Assembly: GCF_014198245.1 (NCBI RefSeq)
Contig: NZ_JACIHE010000016.1
Coordinates: 62,001 to 126,000 of the forward strand
DNA: 64,000 nucleotides
Origin: Bradyrhizobium sp. cir1
GTDB taxonomy: Bacteria > Pseudomonadota > Alphaproteobacteria > Rhizobiales > Xanthobacteraceae
Direction: 5' to 3'
The first letter of the stretch is position 1. Each line of letters starts with the position of its first letter. This document shows, one piece after another, positions 41,040 to 50,500 of this stretch. Under the pieces are notes generated by a model. The model made no database searches, was not told where the DNA came from, and was given only the letters and a program-made list of their open reading frames with translations. Both the position numbers and the translations under genes were made by a program.

Positions 41040-41886
41040 CGACGCCTCGCACGTAGCGGCGGGAGAGTGCGCCGATGGCAAAGACGATGCCGGTCACGGC
41101 GAGCGTGAAGATCAGCGACAGCGCTGCCGAGAACGGCCAGTCTTGCACACCGACCGCCTGCTGGTAGATGTAGGACGGCATCAGGATGATGCGGCCGCCG
41201 CCGACCAGGGTCTGGGTGATGAAAGCGGTCGCAGCGGCGGCGAAGACGAGCAGCCAGCCGGCGATGGCGCCCGGCAGCGTCAGCGGCAGGATGACGGTGA
41301 TGAAGATGCGGGCGCGGCTCGCGCCGAGCCCTTCCGCCGCGCGCGTCAGGTTGCCGTCGAGCCGCAGCAGGCTGTTGATGACAGGCAGCGCCATCAGGGG
41401 GAGCTGGATCTGCGTCAGGGCCAGTACCATGCCCTCCCAGGTGTAGAGCAGCCGAGCCGGGGCCTGCCAGAGCCCCAGCGACAGCATCGCCGAATTGACG
41501 ATGCCGTCGCGGCCGAGGATGACGATCCAGGCAAAGGTTCGCACCACCGTACTGGTCAAGAGCGGCAGCATGATCAGGAAGGTGATCAGGGTTCGCATGA
41601 ACGGACCGCTCGCGACGTAAACCAGCGCGAGCGGGTAGGCGAGGATCAGCGTCGCCAGTGCAACCTCCGCCCCCAGCCAAAGCGTATCCGTCAGCACCTT
41701 GATGCTGAAGGGATCGGAAAGGAAACGCAGATATTGCGCCAGCGACAATTCTGCGAATTGGGGTGTGCGAAACAGGCTGATCGCGACGAGCGCGACCAGC
41801 GGCAGCACGAAGGCTGCGAAGAACAGCGCCGCCAGTGGGACCACTGGCAGCAACTGTCTCGATGCGCTCGTGCTTGCCGGCGTCAT
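41029..41886 (-). CDS. ABC transporter permease (PotB-like)
   Basis: This 285-residue permease has six predicted helices (VVPLAALFFAAFVLPLVALVAI first) and the cytoplasmic EAA-type loop (LGASRARIFITVILPLTLPGAI) that docks on the ATPase. It matches the PotB half of spermidine/putrescine-type importers. Its start follows directly on the stop of the binding-protein gene without a gap. Confidence 0.88.
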   Translation of the reverse strand: MTPASTSASRQLLPVVPLAALFFAAFVLPLVALVAISLFRTPQFAELSLAQYLRFLSDPFSIKVLTDTLWLGAEVALATLILAYPLALVYVASGPFMRTLITFLIMLPLLTSTVVRTFAWIVILGRDGIVNSAMLSLGLWQAPARLLYTWEGMVLALTQIQLPLMALPVINSLLRLDGNLTRAAEGLGASRARIFITVILPLTLPGAIAGWLLVFAAAATAFITQTLVGGGRIILMPSYIYQQAVGVQDWPFSAALSLIFTLAVTGIVFAIGALSRRYVRGVDAA

Positions 41887-42936
41887 TCAGATCTTCACTT
41901 CCTTGCTGAAGCGCGTGATCCATTCGCCGCGCAGCGGCTGGAACTTGGTCCAGTCGAGCAGCACGTTGTTGGCGACGAGGTCGTCGACGCTCTTGGCGAC
42001 GGTAAGGTTGGCGCCGGTCAGCGCCACCTTGCCGTTGGTCGGCATCATCATCCAGGGCGCCGCCTCCAGGCCCTTCTGCGTCTCGACCGACATCACCGTA
42101 TCGAGATAGTCGAGCACCGCCTTCGGATCCTGGTTGTTCTTCACGATCTGCGCACTGGTGCGGATCACGACCGCGCCGGATTTCGGCTTGGCGAAGGCGA
42201 TGTCGACGCCCTTGGCGGCGAGCAGCGCGACGTTATTCCAGAAGTTGAAGGCGATATCGATCTCGCCCTGCTGGAACAGTGCCGCCAGCGCGCCCGGCGA
42301 GGCCGCGATCGCGCCGACGTTGGGCAGCAGCTTCTTCATGGCCTCGAAGGCCGGCTCGATATTGGTCTCGGAGCCGCCGTTCAGCTTTGCGATCTCGACC
42401 ATGAAGGCGGTGCCGAGGCTGGAGCCGAGCCCGGTGATGCCGACGCGGCCCTTGTATTCCGGCTTCCAGAGATCCTCCCACGAGGTCGGCGGCGTCGTGA
42501 TCTTCTTCGGATTGTAGGCAATGCCGATCAACTGACAGGTGATGACAGGCGCGTAACCGTCAGGATGGCGGAATGCGCTTGGAATGTCGGCAAACGACTT
42601 CGATTGCTCGACCGGAAATCTCTCCAGCACGCCACTCGCTATCGCCGGGATCAGCGGTCCCTCGTCGAACAGCACCACGTCGAACGGCGGGGCGTTGCGC
42701 GAAGCCTGGATCTTGCCGATCTGGTCGACGCCGAGCAGCGGCGTGAAGGTGACACCGCCGTCGCTGGACTTCTTGAAGGCCGGCCCGACCACCGAGCGGA
42801 AGGCTTCGTCGAAGCTGCCGGGATAGGTCGTCGCCACGATCGAGGTGGCAGCGCGCGATGATGTCGGCCATCCGAGGCTAGCCGCCGCAAGCGCGGCCGA
42901 ACCCGAGGCGAGCAGCGATCTCCTGGATAGGCTCAT
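41887..42936 (-). CDS. Periplasmic substrate-binding protein of ABC transporter, Tat signal
   Basis: This 349-residue PotD/PotF-like binding protein has a twin-arginine leader (SLSRRSLLASGSAALAAASLG) at the N-terminus, followed by the mature domain (SIVATTYPGSFDEAFRSVV; GYAPVITCQLIGIAYNPKKI). It binds the substrate in the periplasm and hands it to the permeases. The ligand is unknown; family members bind polyamines or other small cations, but the Asp/Glu pattern of polyamine pockets is not clear here. AAGGAG precedes the ATG at 42936. Confidence 0.88.
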   Translation of the reverse strand: MSLSRRSLLASGSAALAAASLGWPTSSRAATSIVATTYPGSFDEAFRSVVGPAFKKSSDGGVTFTPLLGVDQIGKIQASRNAPPFDVVLFDEGPLIPAIASGVLERFPVEQSKSFADIPSAFRHPDGYAPVITCQLIGIAYNPKKITTPPTSWEDLWKPEYKGRVGITGLGSSLGTAFMVEIAKLNGGSETNIEPAFEAMKKLLPNVGAIAASPGALAALFQQGEIDIAFNFWNNVALLAAKGVDIAFAKPKSGAVVIRTSAQIVKNNQDPKAVLDYLDTVMSVETQKGLEAAPWMMMPTNGKVALTGANLTVAKSVDDLVANNVLLDWTKFQPLRGEWITRFSKEVKI

Positions 42937-42937
42937 G

Positions 42938-44059
42938 TCAAACACTCCTTTGCTGATGTTTTGAGACGTCGTCGATCGGCGTGCTGAAAATGCTGACGCG
43001 CGAGACATCGGAGATCGCGAGCCACGCCGTTTCTCCGGCTTGTGCCTTCGCGATACCCGCGGCACGCGCCTGGCTGATCTTCACGGGCTCGCCGCTCGCG
43101 GTGACGCCCTCGGTGACGCTGACCGCGCCGAGAGGCACGGTGGCGCGGATCGTGACGGGAATGGCGCCGGGCCGTTCGGCGCCGAACGCGATGTTTTCAG
43201 GCCGGACCGAGATCGTCACCGGCGTGCCGCGCCGGCGCAGCGCCGAGCGCCCGAGGTCGATCTCCGGTCCGGCGTCTAGCAGCACGCGATCGGTCTCGGT
43301 AACGGTGCCGCGCAGCAGATTGGTGTGGCCGATGAAGCTCGAGATGAAGAGGCTCGCCGGACGGTCGTACAGCGCATCCGGGCTGTCGATCTGCTCGATG
43401 CGCCCCTTGTTGAGGACGACGATGCGGTCGGCCATCGACAGCGCCTCTTCCTGATCGTGCGTGACGATGATGGAGGTGACGCCAAACGTCTTCAGAAGGG
43501 TCTTGATCTCGATCTGCATGTCGAGGCGCAGATTCTTGTCGAGCGCCGAGAACGGCTCGTCGAGCAGGACGAGGCCCGGATCGATCGCCAGGGCACGCGC
43601 CAGCGCGACGCGCTGCTGTTGTCCGCCCGAGAGCTCTCCCGGAAGCCTCCGCGCAAACGCCGCCATCTGGGCGAGGCTGAGCATCTGCTCGACCTTGGCC
43701 GCGACCTCCGCGTTCGGCCTCTTGCGTGCGCGCAGTCCGTAGGCGACGTTCTCGAATACGGTCAGATGCGGAAATAGCGCATAGTTCTGGAACACCATGC
43801 CGATGCGGCGGCGATTGGCGGGGATGTGCTCGACCCGCGCGCCGTCGAAGCGCACCTCGCCCCGGGACGGACGCAGGAAGCCCGCGATGATCTGGAGCAT
43901 CGTGGTCTTGCCGCAGCCGGACGGACCGAGGAGGGCGATTAACTCACCGGCTGCAACAGTGAGATCGATCTCGTCCAGCGCAACGGTCGCGCCGAAGGTG
44001 TGGCCGATGCCCTTCAGATCGAGCGAATGTCCGCGCACGTCACTCAACGCCAGCTCCAT
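42938..44059 (-). CDS. ABC transporter ATPase (PotA-like)
   Basis: This 373-residue ATPase has Walker A GPSGCGKT (45-52), signature LSGGQ (143-147), Walker B LLDEP (165-169) and a TOBE domain after about residue 240. It powers import with the two permeases downstream. It is the first gene of the five-gene operon and faces the GntR gene across a 200-nt regulatory region. The binding protein gene follows after 1 nt. Confidence 0.92.
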   Translation of the reverse strand: MELALSDVRGHSLDLKGIGHTFGATVALDEIDLTVAAGELIALLGPSGCGKTTMLQIIAGFLRPSRGEVRFDGARVEHIPANRRRIGMVFQNYALFPHLTVFENVAYGLRARKRPNAEVAAKVEQMLSLAQMAAFARRLPGELSGGQQQRVALARALAIDPGLVLLDEPFSALDKNLRLDMQIEIKTLLKTFGVTSIIVTHDQEEALSMADRIVVLNKGRIEQIDSPDALYDRPASLFISSFIGHTNLLRGTVTETDRVLLDAGPEIDLGRSALRRRGTPVTISVRPENIAFGAERPGAIPVTIRATVPLGAVSVTEGVTASGEPVKISQARAAGIAKAQAGETAWLAISDVSRVSIFSTPIDDVSKHQQRSV

Positions 44060-44147
44060 CCTTCACGTTGTTCTGCGTGAGGGGAGTTAGCAATCGTCGT
44101 GCCAGCGCGGTTCGCCTGCTAATGCCTTGGGAGCGTTGCGACAATCT

Positions 44148-44171
44148 TTTGGCGCCAAAGATTGGCGCCAA
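44148..44171. promoter_or_regulatory. Twin TTGGCGCCAA palindromes, operator candidate
   Basis: The 10-bp palindrome TTGGCGCCAA occurs twice, at 44149-44158 and 44162-44171, 13 bp apart. The first is extended to TTTGGCGCCAAA. It lies between the ABC operon (start 44059) and the GntR gene (start 44260), so GntR binding for control of both directions is the simplest reading. Confidence 0.65.
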
Positions 44172-44259
44172 TTTATCGCCTATATTGTGAACATTAGAGG
44201 GGATGGTTTGTAGAAAAAATGGGCTGCGGCAGCCGTTCAGAATCCTGTAAACACGACGC

Positions 44260-45030
44260 ATGAAGCGAACCCGTCCCCTCAAGCGCAGGCCGAAGCGCTC
44301 CGAGCCGAAACACAGGGAGCCGGAGGCCGTCGATCCGCGCAGCATCGACGACGATCCAGTGGTCCAGGGTATCCTGACCGCGATCAGCCAGAAGCGGCTC
44401 AAGCCGGGCGCCAAGCTCGGCGAGGACAAGCTCGCCTCGGCGTTCGGCACCACGCGGATTCACATCCGCCAGGCGCTGTCCCATCTCGCCTCGCGCAAGG
44501 TGGTGATGCAGATCCCCAACCGCGGCGCCTTCGTGTACCGGCCGAGCTGGGAGGAGGCGCAGGATATCTTTGCGGCGCGCCGCATCATCGAGACCGCGAC
44601 TGTGAGCGCCGCGATCGACCGGCTGGACAAAGCCGGCAAGGCCGAGCTGAAGGCGCATATGGAGCGCGAGGCGCGCCACGATCGCAACGACCGCTGGGCC
44701 TCGCTGTCGCTGACGGCGGAATTCCACATTCTGGTCGCCAAGCTCGCGGGCAACCGTGTGCTGCTGGAGATGTCGCGCGAGCTGATGCTGCGGACGTCGC
44801 TGGCGATCGCGACCTTCGAGCAACCGGGCGAGCCTGATTGCTCGCCCGATGCCCATCCCGACATCGGCGCGTTGATCCTCGCCCGCGACAGGGCCGGCGC
44901 GATTCACGCCATGCGCCATCACATCGAGGAGATGGAGCAGCGGATCCGGCCGAAGGAAGGCGAGGACGAGGTCGACGAGCTCACCGCGATCTTCCAGGAG
45001 ATCGGCGCGCGAGTGCGGGCGGGCGGATAG
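44260..45030 (+). CDS. GntR/FadR-family (FCD) transcriptional regulator
   Basis: This 256-residue regulator has an N-terminal basic extension, a winged helix (VVQGILTAISQKRLKPGAKLGEDKLASAFGTTRIHIRQALSHLASRKVV) and an FCD ligand domain (DIFAARRIIETATVSAAI; HMEREARHD; SLTAEFHILVAKLAGN; AHPDIGALILARDRAGAI) that usually holds a metal and a small organic acid. It is divergent from the ABC operon and one base from the racemase-like gene, so it likely controls the whole cluster in response to its substrate. Confidence 0.9.
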   Translation: MKRTRPLKRRPKRSEPKHREPEAVDPRSIDDDPVVQGILTAISQKRLKPGAKLGEDKLASAFGTTRIHIRQALSHLASRKVVMQIPNRGAFVYRPSWEEAQDIFAARRIIETATVSAAIDRLDKAGKAELKAHMEREARHDRNDRWASLSLTAEFHILVAKLAGNRVLLEMSRELMLRTSLAIATFEQPGEPDCSPDAHPDIGALILARDRAGAIHAMRHHIEEMEQRIRPKEGEDEVDELTAIFQEIGARVRAGG

Positions 45031-45031
45031 C

Positions 45032-45688
45032 ATGGCCGGCCGGCGCATCCTCCTGATCAATCCGAACAGCAATGAGGCAACCACCGCGATGATGGTGGCG
45101 ATTGCCAGGTCCGCTGCCGGCGACGGTTTCGACATTGTCGGCGCCACGGCAACGCGTGCGCCGACGATGATCGTCTCGGCGGATGCGCTGGCGGCGGCTG
45201 CGCCGGAGGTCGAGGAGATCGCGCGGGCCAACAGCTGTGAGTGCGACGGCATTATCGTCGCAGCATTCGGCGATCCCGGTCTCGCCGGGATCAAGGCCGC
45301 GATGAAGCCGCTTGCCGTGGGCATCGGCGAATCCGCGATGCTGGAAGCTGGAGAGAACGGTCGCAGGTTCGGTGTGGCGACCACGACGCCGCTGCTGAAA
45401 GCGAAGATCGATGCATTGCCTGATACGCTGGGGTTGCGATCGCTCTACACCGGCACGCGCTTTGCTGACGGCGATCCTCAGGATCTCATGCGTGATCCAT
45501 TGCTGTTGCGCGCGGCTCTTGCCGCCGCGGTCGAGGCCTGCATTGCCCAGGATGGAGCGGAGGCGGTCGTCATCGGCGGCGGGCCGCTCGGTGAAGCGGC
45601 GCGGGCGCTTCAGCCGATGTTCACCGTGCCCGTCGTCGCGCCGATCCCGGCTGCCGTGCGGCGGATCATTCGTCTCGTCACGGCGTAG
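45032..45688 (+). CDS. Asp/Glu/hydantoin racemase-family protein lacking both catalytic Cys
   Basis: This 218-residue protein has the fold pattern of hydantoin/allantoin racemases (ILLINPNSNEATTAMM; IGESAMLEAGENGRRFGVATTTP). In characterised members the first catalytic Cys precedes F-x-DPG and the second lies in a G-C-A/G turn. Here these are AAFGDPG (Ala78) and VIGGGPLG (Gly183/184). The Cys-Cys racemase mechanism is therefore not possible. It may act as a binding or lyase-like protein. It is one base from gntR and belongs to the ureide-like cluster. Confidence 0.83.
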   Translation: MAGRRILLINPNSNEATTAMMVAIARSAAGDGFDIVGATATRAPTMIVSADALAAAAPEVEEIARANSCECDGIIVAAFGDPGLAGIKAAMKPLAVGIGESAMLEAGENGRRFGVATTTPLLKAKIDALPDTLGLRSLYTGTRFADGDPQDLMRDPLLLRAALAAAVEACIAQDGAEAVVIGGGPLGEAARALQPMFTVPVVAPIPAAVRRIIRLVTA

Positions 45689-45758
45689 CGTGATTTTTCC
45701 GCGTCGCGGCATCGGCCGTGCCACGGAAAACTGTTTTCCTTGACATGAACTCTGTCGT

Positions 45759-45782
45759 GCTCGACCTGTAACGAGGTCGAGC
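45759..45782. promoter_or_regulatory. Inverted repeat GCTCGACCT/AGGTCGAGC before the acyl-CoA ligase gene
   Basis: GCTCGACCT (45759-45767) is perfectly inverted to AGGTCGAGC (45774-45782) with a 6-nt centre. A TTGACA at 45740 would place a -10 element inside it. It may be an operator; a hairpin ending the racemase transcript is less likely because no T-run follows. Confidence 0.5.
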
Positions 45783-45834
45783 GACGGCACGTTGCATGCC
45801 GTCGCGAAAAGAAAAGCAGCACGGGAAAGACGCC

Positions 45835-47556
45835 ATGAGTGCAGGCCTCGACGAGAAGGACTACCTCGCCACCTTGCGGGGCCTGTGGGACAAGGCCTGG
45901 CCGAAGGGCATGCCGCGCTCGCCGAACTATCTGCACGGCGAAGTCCCCCTGACGGAATATCTGCGCGCCTGGGCGAAGCGCAGTCCCGATCGCCCCGCAG
46001 TCATCTTCTACGGGCACGTCACGACCTATGCCGATCTCGATCGGCAGAGCGATCGCTTTGCGGCGCTGTTGCAGGCGAAGGGCGTGCGCAAGGGCGATCG
46101 CGTCGCCGTCTTTCTGCCGAACTGCCCGCAATTCCACATCGTGTTCTTCGGCATCCTGAAGCTCGGCGCGGTCCACGTCCCCGTCAGCCCGCTGTCGCGC
46201 GCGTTCGAATTGTCCTACGAACTCAACGATACTCAGGCCGAAGTGATCGTGGCGCTGGACCAGCTCATCCCCGTGGTCGAGCAGGTGAAGGGCGAGGTGC
46301 GGCTGCGCGAGATCATCGTCACCAGCTTTGCCGATGTGGTGCCGGCTGCGCCCGCGTTCCCAACGCCGGATTCGATCCGCGCGCCGCGTATCGCGATCGC
46401 GGGCGCGACCGATCTATTGCCCGCGCTCGCCGCGATGTCGGCGCCCACGCCGCTACCGCCTCCCGGCCTCGATGATATCGCCGCGCTCAACTACACCGGC
46501 GGCACCACCGGCATGCCCAAGGGCTGCGTTCATACCCATCGCGACATGGTCTATACGGCCGCCGCCAATTACGGCATCTCGGTGCAGTCGGACGAGAACA
46601 GCGTGTTCCTGTCGTTCTTCCCCGAATTCTGGATTGCAGGCGAGAACTTTGGCCTGATCTTCCCGCTGTTCTCCGGCGGGACACTGGTCCTGCTCGCGCG
46701 CTGGGATGCCGTCGGCGCCATGGCCGCGATCGACAAGTACAAGGTCTCGATCACGGCGATGCCGGTGGACGGCGCAGTCGAGTTGATGGACCACCCGCGC
46801 TGGAGCGAGTTCGACCTGTCGTCCCTGAAGCAGGTGCGCGTCGTCTCCTTCGTCAAGAAGCTCAACGCCGACTACCGCAGGCGCTGGAAGGACCTCACCG
46901 GCACGATCCTGATGGAGGCGGCCTGGGGCATGACCGAGACCCACACCTCCAACACCTTCACATCAGGATTCCAGGACGACGATTTCGATCTCAACAACCA
47001 GCCGATCTTCGTCGGCCTGCCGGTCCCCGGCGCCGAGTTCAAGATCACCGATTTCGAAACCGGCGCGCTGTTGCCGCTCGGCGCCGAAGGCGAGATCCGC
47101 GTGCGGACACCGTCGCTGCTCAAGAGCTACTGGAACAAGCCCGAGGCGACCGCGGAGTCGCTGATCGACGGCTGGCTGCGCACCGGCGACATCGGCACCA
47201 TCGACAGGGATGGTTTTCTGCACTTCCTCGGCCGCCGCAAGGAAATGCTCAAGGTCAAGGGCATGAGCGTATTCCCGCCGGAGATCGAGGCGCTGCTCGG
47301 CCAGCATCCGAAGGTGCTGGGCTCGGGCGTGGTCGGACGCGACGATCCGGACAAGGGCCAGGTGCCGGTCGCCTATATCCAGCTCAAGCCGGAGGCGGTC
47401 GGCACCATCTCCGCGGAAGATCTGCGCGCCTGGTGCGCCGAGCGCATGGCCGTCTACAAGGTCCCGGAAGTGCGTATTATCGAAGCCCTGCCGCTGACGG
47501 CGACGGGCAAGGTGAAGAAGCAGGACCTCAATCCAAATCTTCCTGCTGCTGTCTGA
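45835..47556 (+). CDS. AMP-forming acyl-CoA synthetase/ligase
   Basis: This 573-residue ANL-superfamily adenylating enzyme has the P-loop YTGGTTGMPKG (220-230), WGMTETH, GWLRTGDIGTIDRDGFLHFLGR and the C-terminal catalytic Lys in TATGKVKKQDL. It would activate a carboxylic acid with ATP and CoA. Chain length cannot be read from sequence. Its neighbour, a single-chain carboxylase starting 12 nt downstream, suggests that the CoA ester is then carboxylated. The ATG at 45835 is preferred to 45796 on family start position; both are possible. Confidence 0.87.
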   Translation: MSAGLDEKDYLATLRGLWDKAWPKGMPRSPNYLHGEVPLTEYLRAWAKRSPDRPAVIFYGHVTTYADLDRQSDRFAALLQAKGVRKGDRVAVFLPNCPQFHIVFFGILKLGAVHVPVSPLSRAFELSYELNDTQAEVIVALDQLIPVVEQVKGEVRLREIIVTSFADVVPAAPAFPTPDSIRAPRIAIAGATDLLPALAAMSAPTPLPPPGLDDIAALNYTGGTTGMPKGCVHTHRDMVYTAAANYGISVQSDENSVFLSFFPEFWIAGENFGLIFPLFSGGTLVLLARWDAVGAMAAIDKYKVSITAMPVDGAVELMDHPRWSEFDLSSLKQVRVVSFVKKLNADYRRRWKDLTGTILMEAAWGMTETHTSNTFTSGFQDDDFDLNNQPIFVGLPVPGAEFKITDFETGALLPLGAEGEIRVRTPSLLKSYWNKPEATAESLIDGWLRTGDIGTIDRDGFLHFLGRRKEMLKVKGMSVFPPEIEALLGQHPKVLGSGVVGRDDPDKGQVPVAYIQLKPEAVGTISAEDLRAWCAERMAVYKVPEVRIIEALPLTATGKVKKQDLNPNLPAAV

Positions 47557-47568
47557 ATGAGAGAGACG

Positions 47569-50500
47569 ATGTCGTTAAAAAAGCTTCTGATCGCCAACCG
47601 CGGCGAGATCGCCATCCGCATCGCGCGCGCAGCGGCTGACGCCGGCATCGCGACGGTCGCGATCCACTCGGCCGACGACGCGCTGTCGTTGCATGTCCGT
47701 GTTGCCGACGAGGCGGTCGAAATTCCCGGCCGCGGCGCGCGGGCCTATCTCGACATCGAAGCCGTGGTGAAGGCGGCGAGGGCGGCCGGCTGCGATGCCG
47801 TGCATCCCGGCTATGGGTTCCTGAGCGAGAATGCGGCATTCGCAAAGGCCTGCGCTGACACCGGCATTGTCTTCGTCGGGCCGAAGGCGACGGCGCTCGA
47901 ACTGTTCGGCGACAAGGTCGCGGCCCGGCAACTGGCAAAGCGTTGCGGCGTGCCGATCATCGCCGGCACCAGCGGGCCGTCGAGCCTCGAGGAGATCACG
48001 GCGTTCTTCGCTTCGCTCGGCAGCAATGCGGCGATCGTGATCAAGGCCATGGCCGGCGGCGGTGGCCGCGGCATGCGCGTCGTGGAGAACGCGTCCGATC
48101 TCGCGGAAGCCTATGCGCGCTGCCAGTCCGAGGCCAAGGCCGCGTTCGGCTTCGACGGCGTCTATGCCGAGCGGCTGATCCGGCAGGCGCGCCACATCGA
48201 GGTTCAGATCATCGGCGACCGCCATGGCGCGATCTCCCATCTCTGGGAACGCGAATGCACCATCCAGCGCCGGCACCAGAAGCTGGTCGAGGTCGCGCCC
48301 AGCCCGTCGCTGAGTGATCCCCTGCGCGGCCGCATCATCGAGGCGGCGAAGCAACTGGCGACGGCCGCGTCTTACGACAATCTCGGCACATTCGAATTCC
48401 TGGTCGACGGCACGGCCGAGGACAGCTTTGCCTTCATCGAGGCCAACCCGCGGCTCCAGGTCGAGCACACCGTCACGGAAGAGGTGCTCGGCCTCGACCT
48501 CGTCCGCGCCCAGCTCGCGGTCGCCGCAGGAGCGTCGCTGGCTTCCCTCGACCTCGCGCAAGCATCGATCCCGAGGCCGCGCGGCTATGCCATGCAGCTC
48601 CGGGTCAACATGGAAACGCTGGACGAGACGGGCGCGACCCATCCGACCGGCGGCGTGCTCGCCGTGTTCGAGCCGCCGTCGGGGCCGGGCGTGCGCGTCG
48701 ATAGCTTTGGCTATGCCGGCTACAAGACCAGCGCCGCCTTCGACTCGCTGCTCGCAAAGGTCATCGTCCATACACCGGGTGAGGCCTGGCACGATGTTGT
48801 CGCCAAAGCCTCGCGCGCCCTGCGCGAGTTCCGCATCGACGGCGTCGTCACCAACGTCGCATTCCTGCAGGCCGTGCTGGCGCATCCCGATTTCAGGACG
48901 AACCGTATTGCGACCGACTTCATCGATCGCAATATCGCAAAGCTCGTCGAGGCCGCCGACGGCGCGGCCAGGCCGCTCAACTTTGCGGCGACCGAGCACT
49001 CCGGTCACGGCGTGGAAGCGCATGTCGCGCAGATCGTGCCCGAAGGTGCGGTGATGGTGGCGGCGCCCCTGCAGGGGACGATCGTCACGATCCAGGTGAA
49101 GCAAGGCGAGATCGTCCGCCCCGGCCAGCAGCTCGCCGTGATCGAATCCATGAAGATGGAGCATCTGGTGATGGCCGAGCAGGGCGGCCGCGTCATGAAG
49201 CTCGTTGCCGGCGACGGCGTCACGCTGATGCATGGCGAGCCGATCATGTATCTGGAGCCGCTCGACGTCGCGGCCGACAGCACGGCGGCGGAGGCCGATG
49301 TCGATCTCGACCACATCCGTCCCGATCTTGCCGAGCTGATCGCGCGCCAGGCCAACACGCTCGACGAAAATCGCCCTGCCTCGGTCGAACGCCGCCGCAA
49401 CACCAACCAGCGCACCGCCCGCGAGAATGTCGCCCAGCTCGTCGACGACGGCTCGTTCATGGAATACGGCAGCCTCGCGATCGCGGCGCAGCGGCGCCGG
49501 CGCAAGCTCGACGATCTCATCAAGAATACGCCGGCCGACGGCCTCGTCATGGGCGTCGCCACCGTCAATGCCGAGAAATTCGGACCCGAAGGCGCGCGCT
49601 GCATTGTCGTGGCCTATGACTACACCGTGCTCGCGGGCACGCAGGGCCACATGAACCACAAGAAGATCGACCGCATGCTGACGCTGGCGGAAGACTGGCG
49701 CGTGCCGCTGGTGTTTTACGCCGAGGGCGGCGGCGGCCGGCCCGGCGATACCGACCGGCTCGGCATGACCGGCCTCGACGGCCCGTCCTTCGTGCAATTC
49801 GCAAGGCTCTCCGGCCTCGTGCCTGTGATCGGTGTCGTCTCCGGCTATTGCTTTGCTGGCAACGCGGCGATGCTCGGTTGTTGTGACGTCATCATCGCCA
49901 CCAAGAATGCCTCGATCGGCATGGGCGGCCCCGCCATGATCGAGGGCGGCGGGCTCGGTGTCTATCACCCGGCCGAGGTCGGCCCTGTCTCGTTCCAGTC
50001 GCCGAACGGCGTCATCGACATCCTGGTCGAGGACGAGGAGGAAGCGACGCGCGTCGCGCAGAAGTACCTGTCCTACTTCCAGGGCGCGGTCACGGAGTGG
50101 GAAGCCGCCGACCAGCGCCTGCTCCGTCGCGCCATTCCCGAGAATCGCCTGCGCGTCTACGACATCCGCAGCGTGATCGATCTCGTCGCAGACAAGGACA
50201 GCGTGCTGGAGCTGCGCCGCGACTACGGCGTCGGCATGATCACGGCGCTGATCCGCATCGAAGGAAAACCGTTCGGCCTGATTGCCAACAACCCGCGCCA
50301 TCTCGGCGGCGCCATCGATGCCGATGCCGGCGACAAGGCCGCGCGCTTCCTCCAGCTCTGCGATGCTTTCGACTTACCCGTCGTCTCGCTCTGCGACACG
50401 CCCGGCTTCATGGTCGGTCCGGAGGCCGAGAAGACCGCGATCGTGCGCCACGTCTCGCGGATGTTCGTGACCGGCGCGAGCCTCACCGTGCCGCTGTTCG

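Noticed and set aside
47575..50301. Long minus-strand open frame inside the single-chain carboxylase gene
   Set aside because: It is antisense to strongly conserved BC, BCCP and CT motifs and has no start signal or recognisable content.
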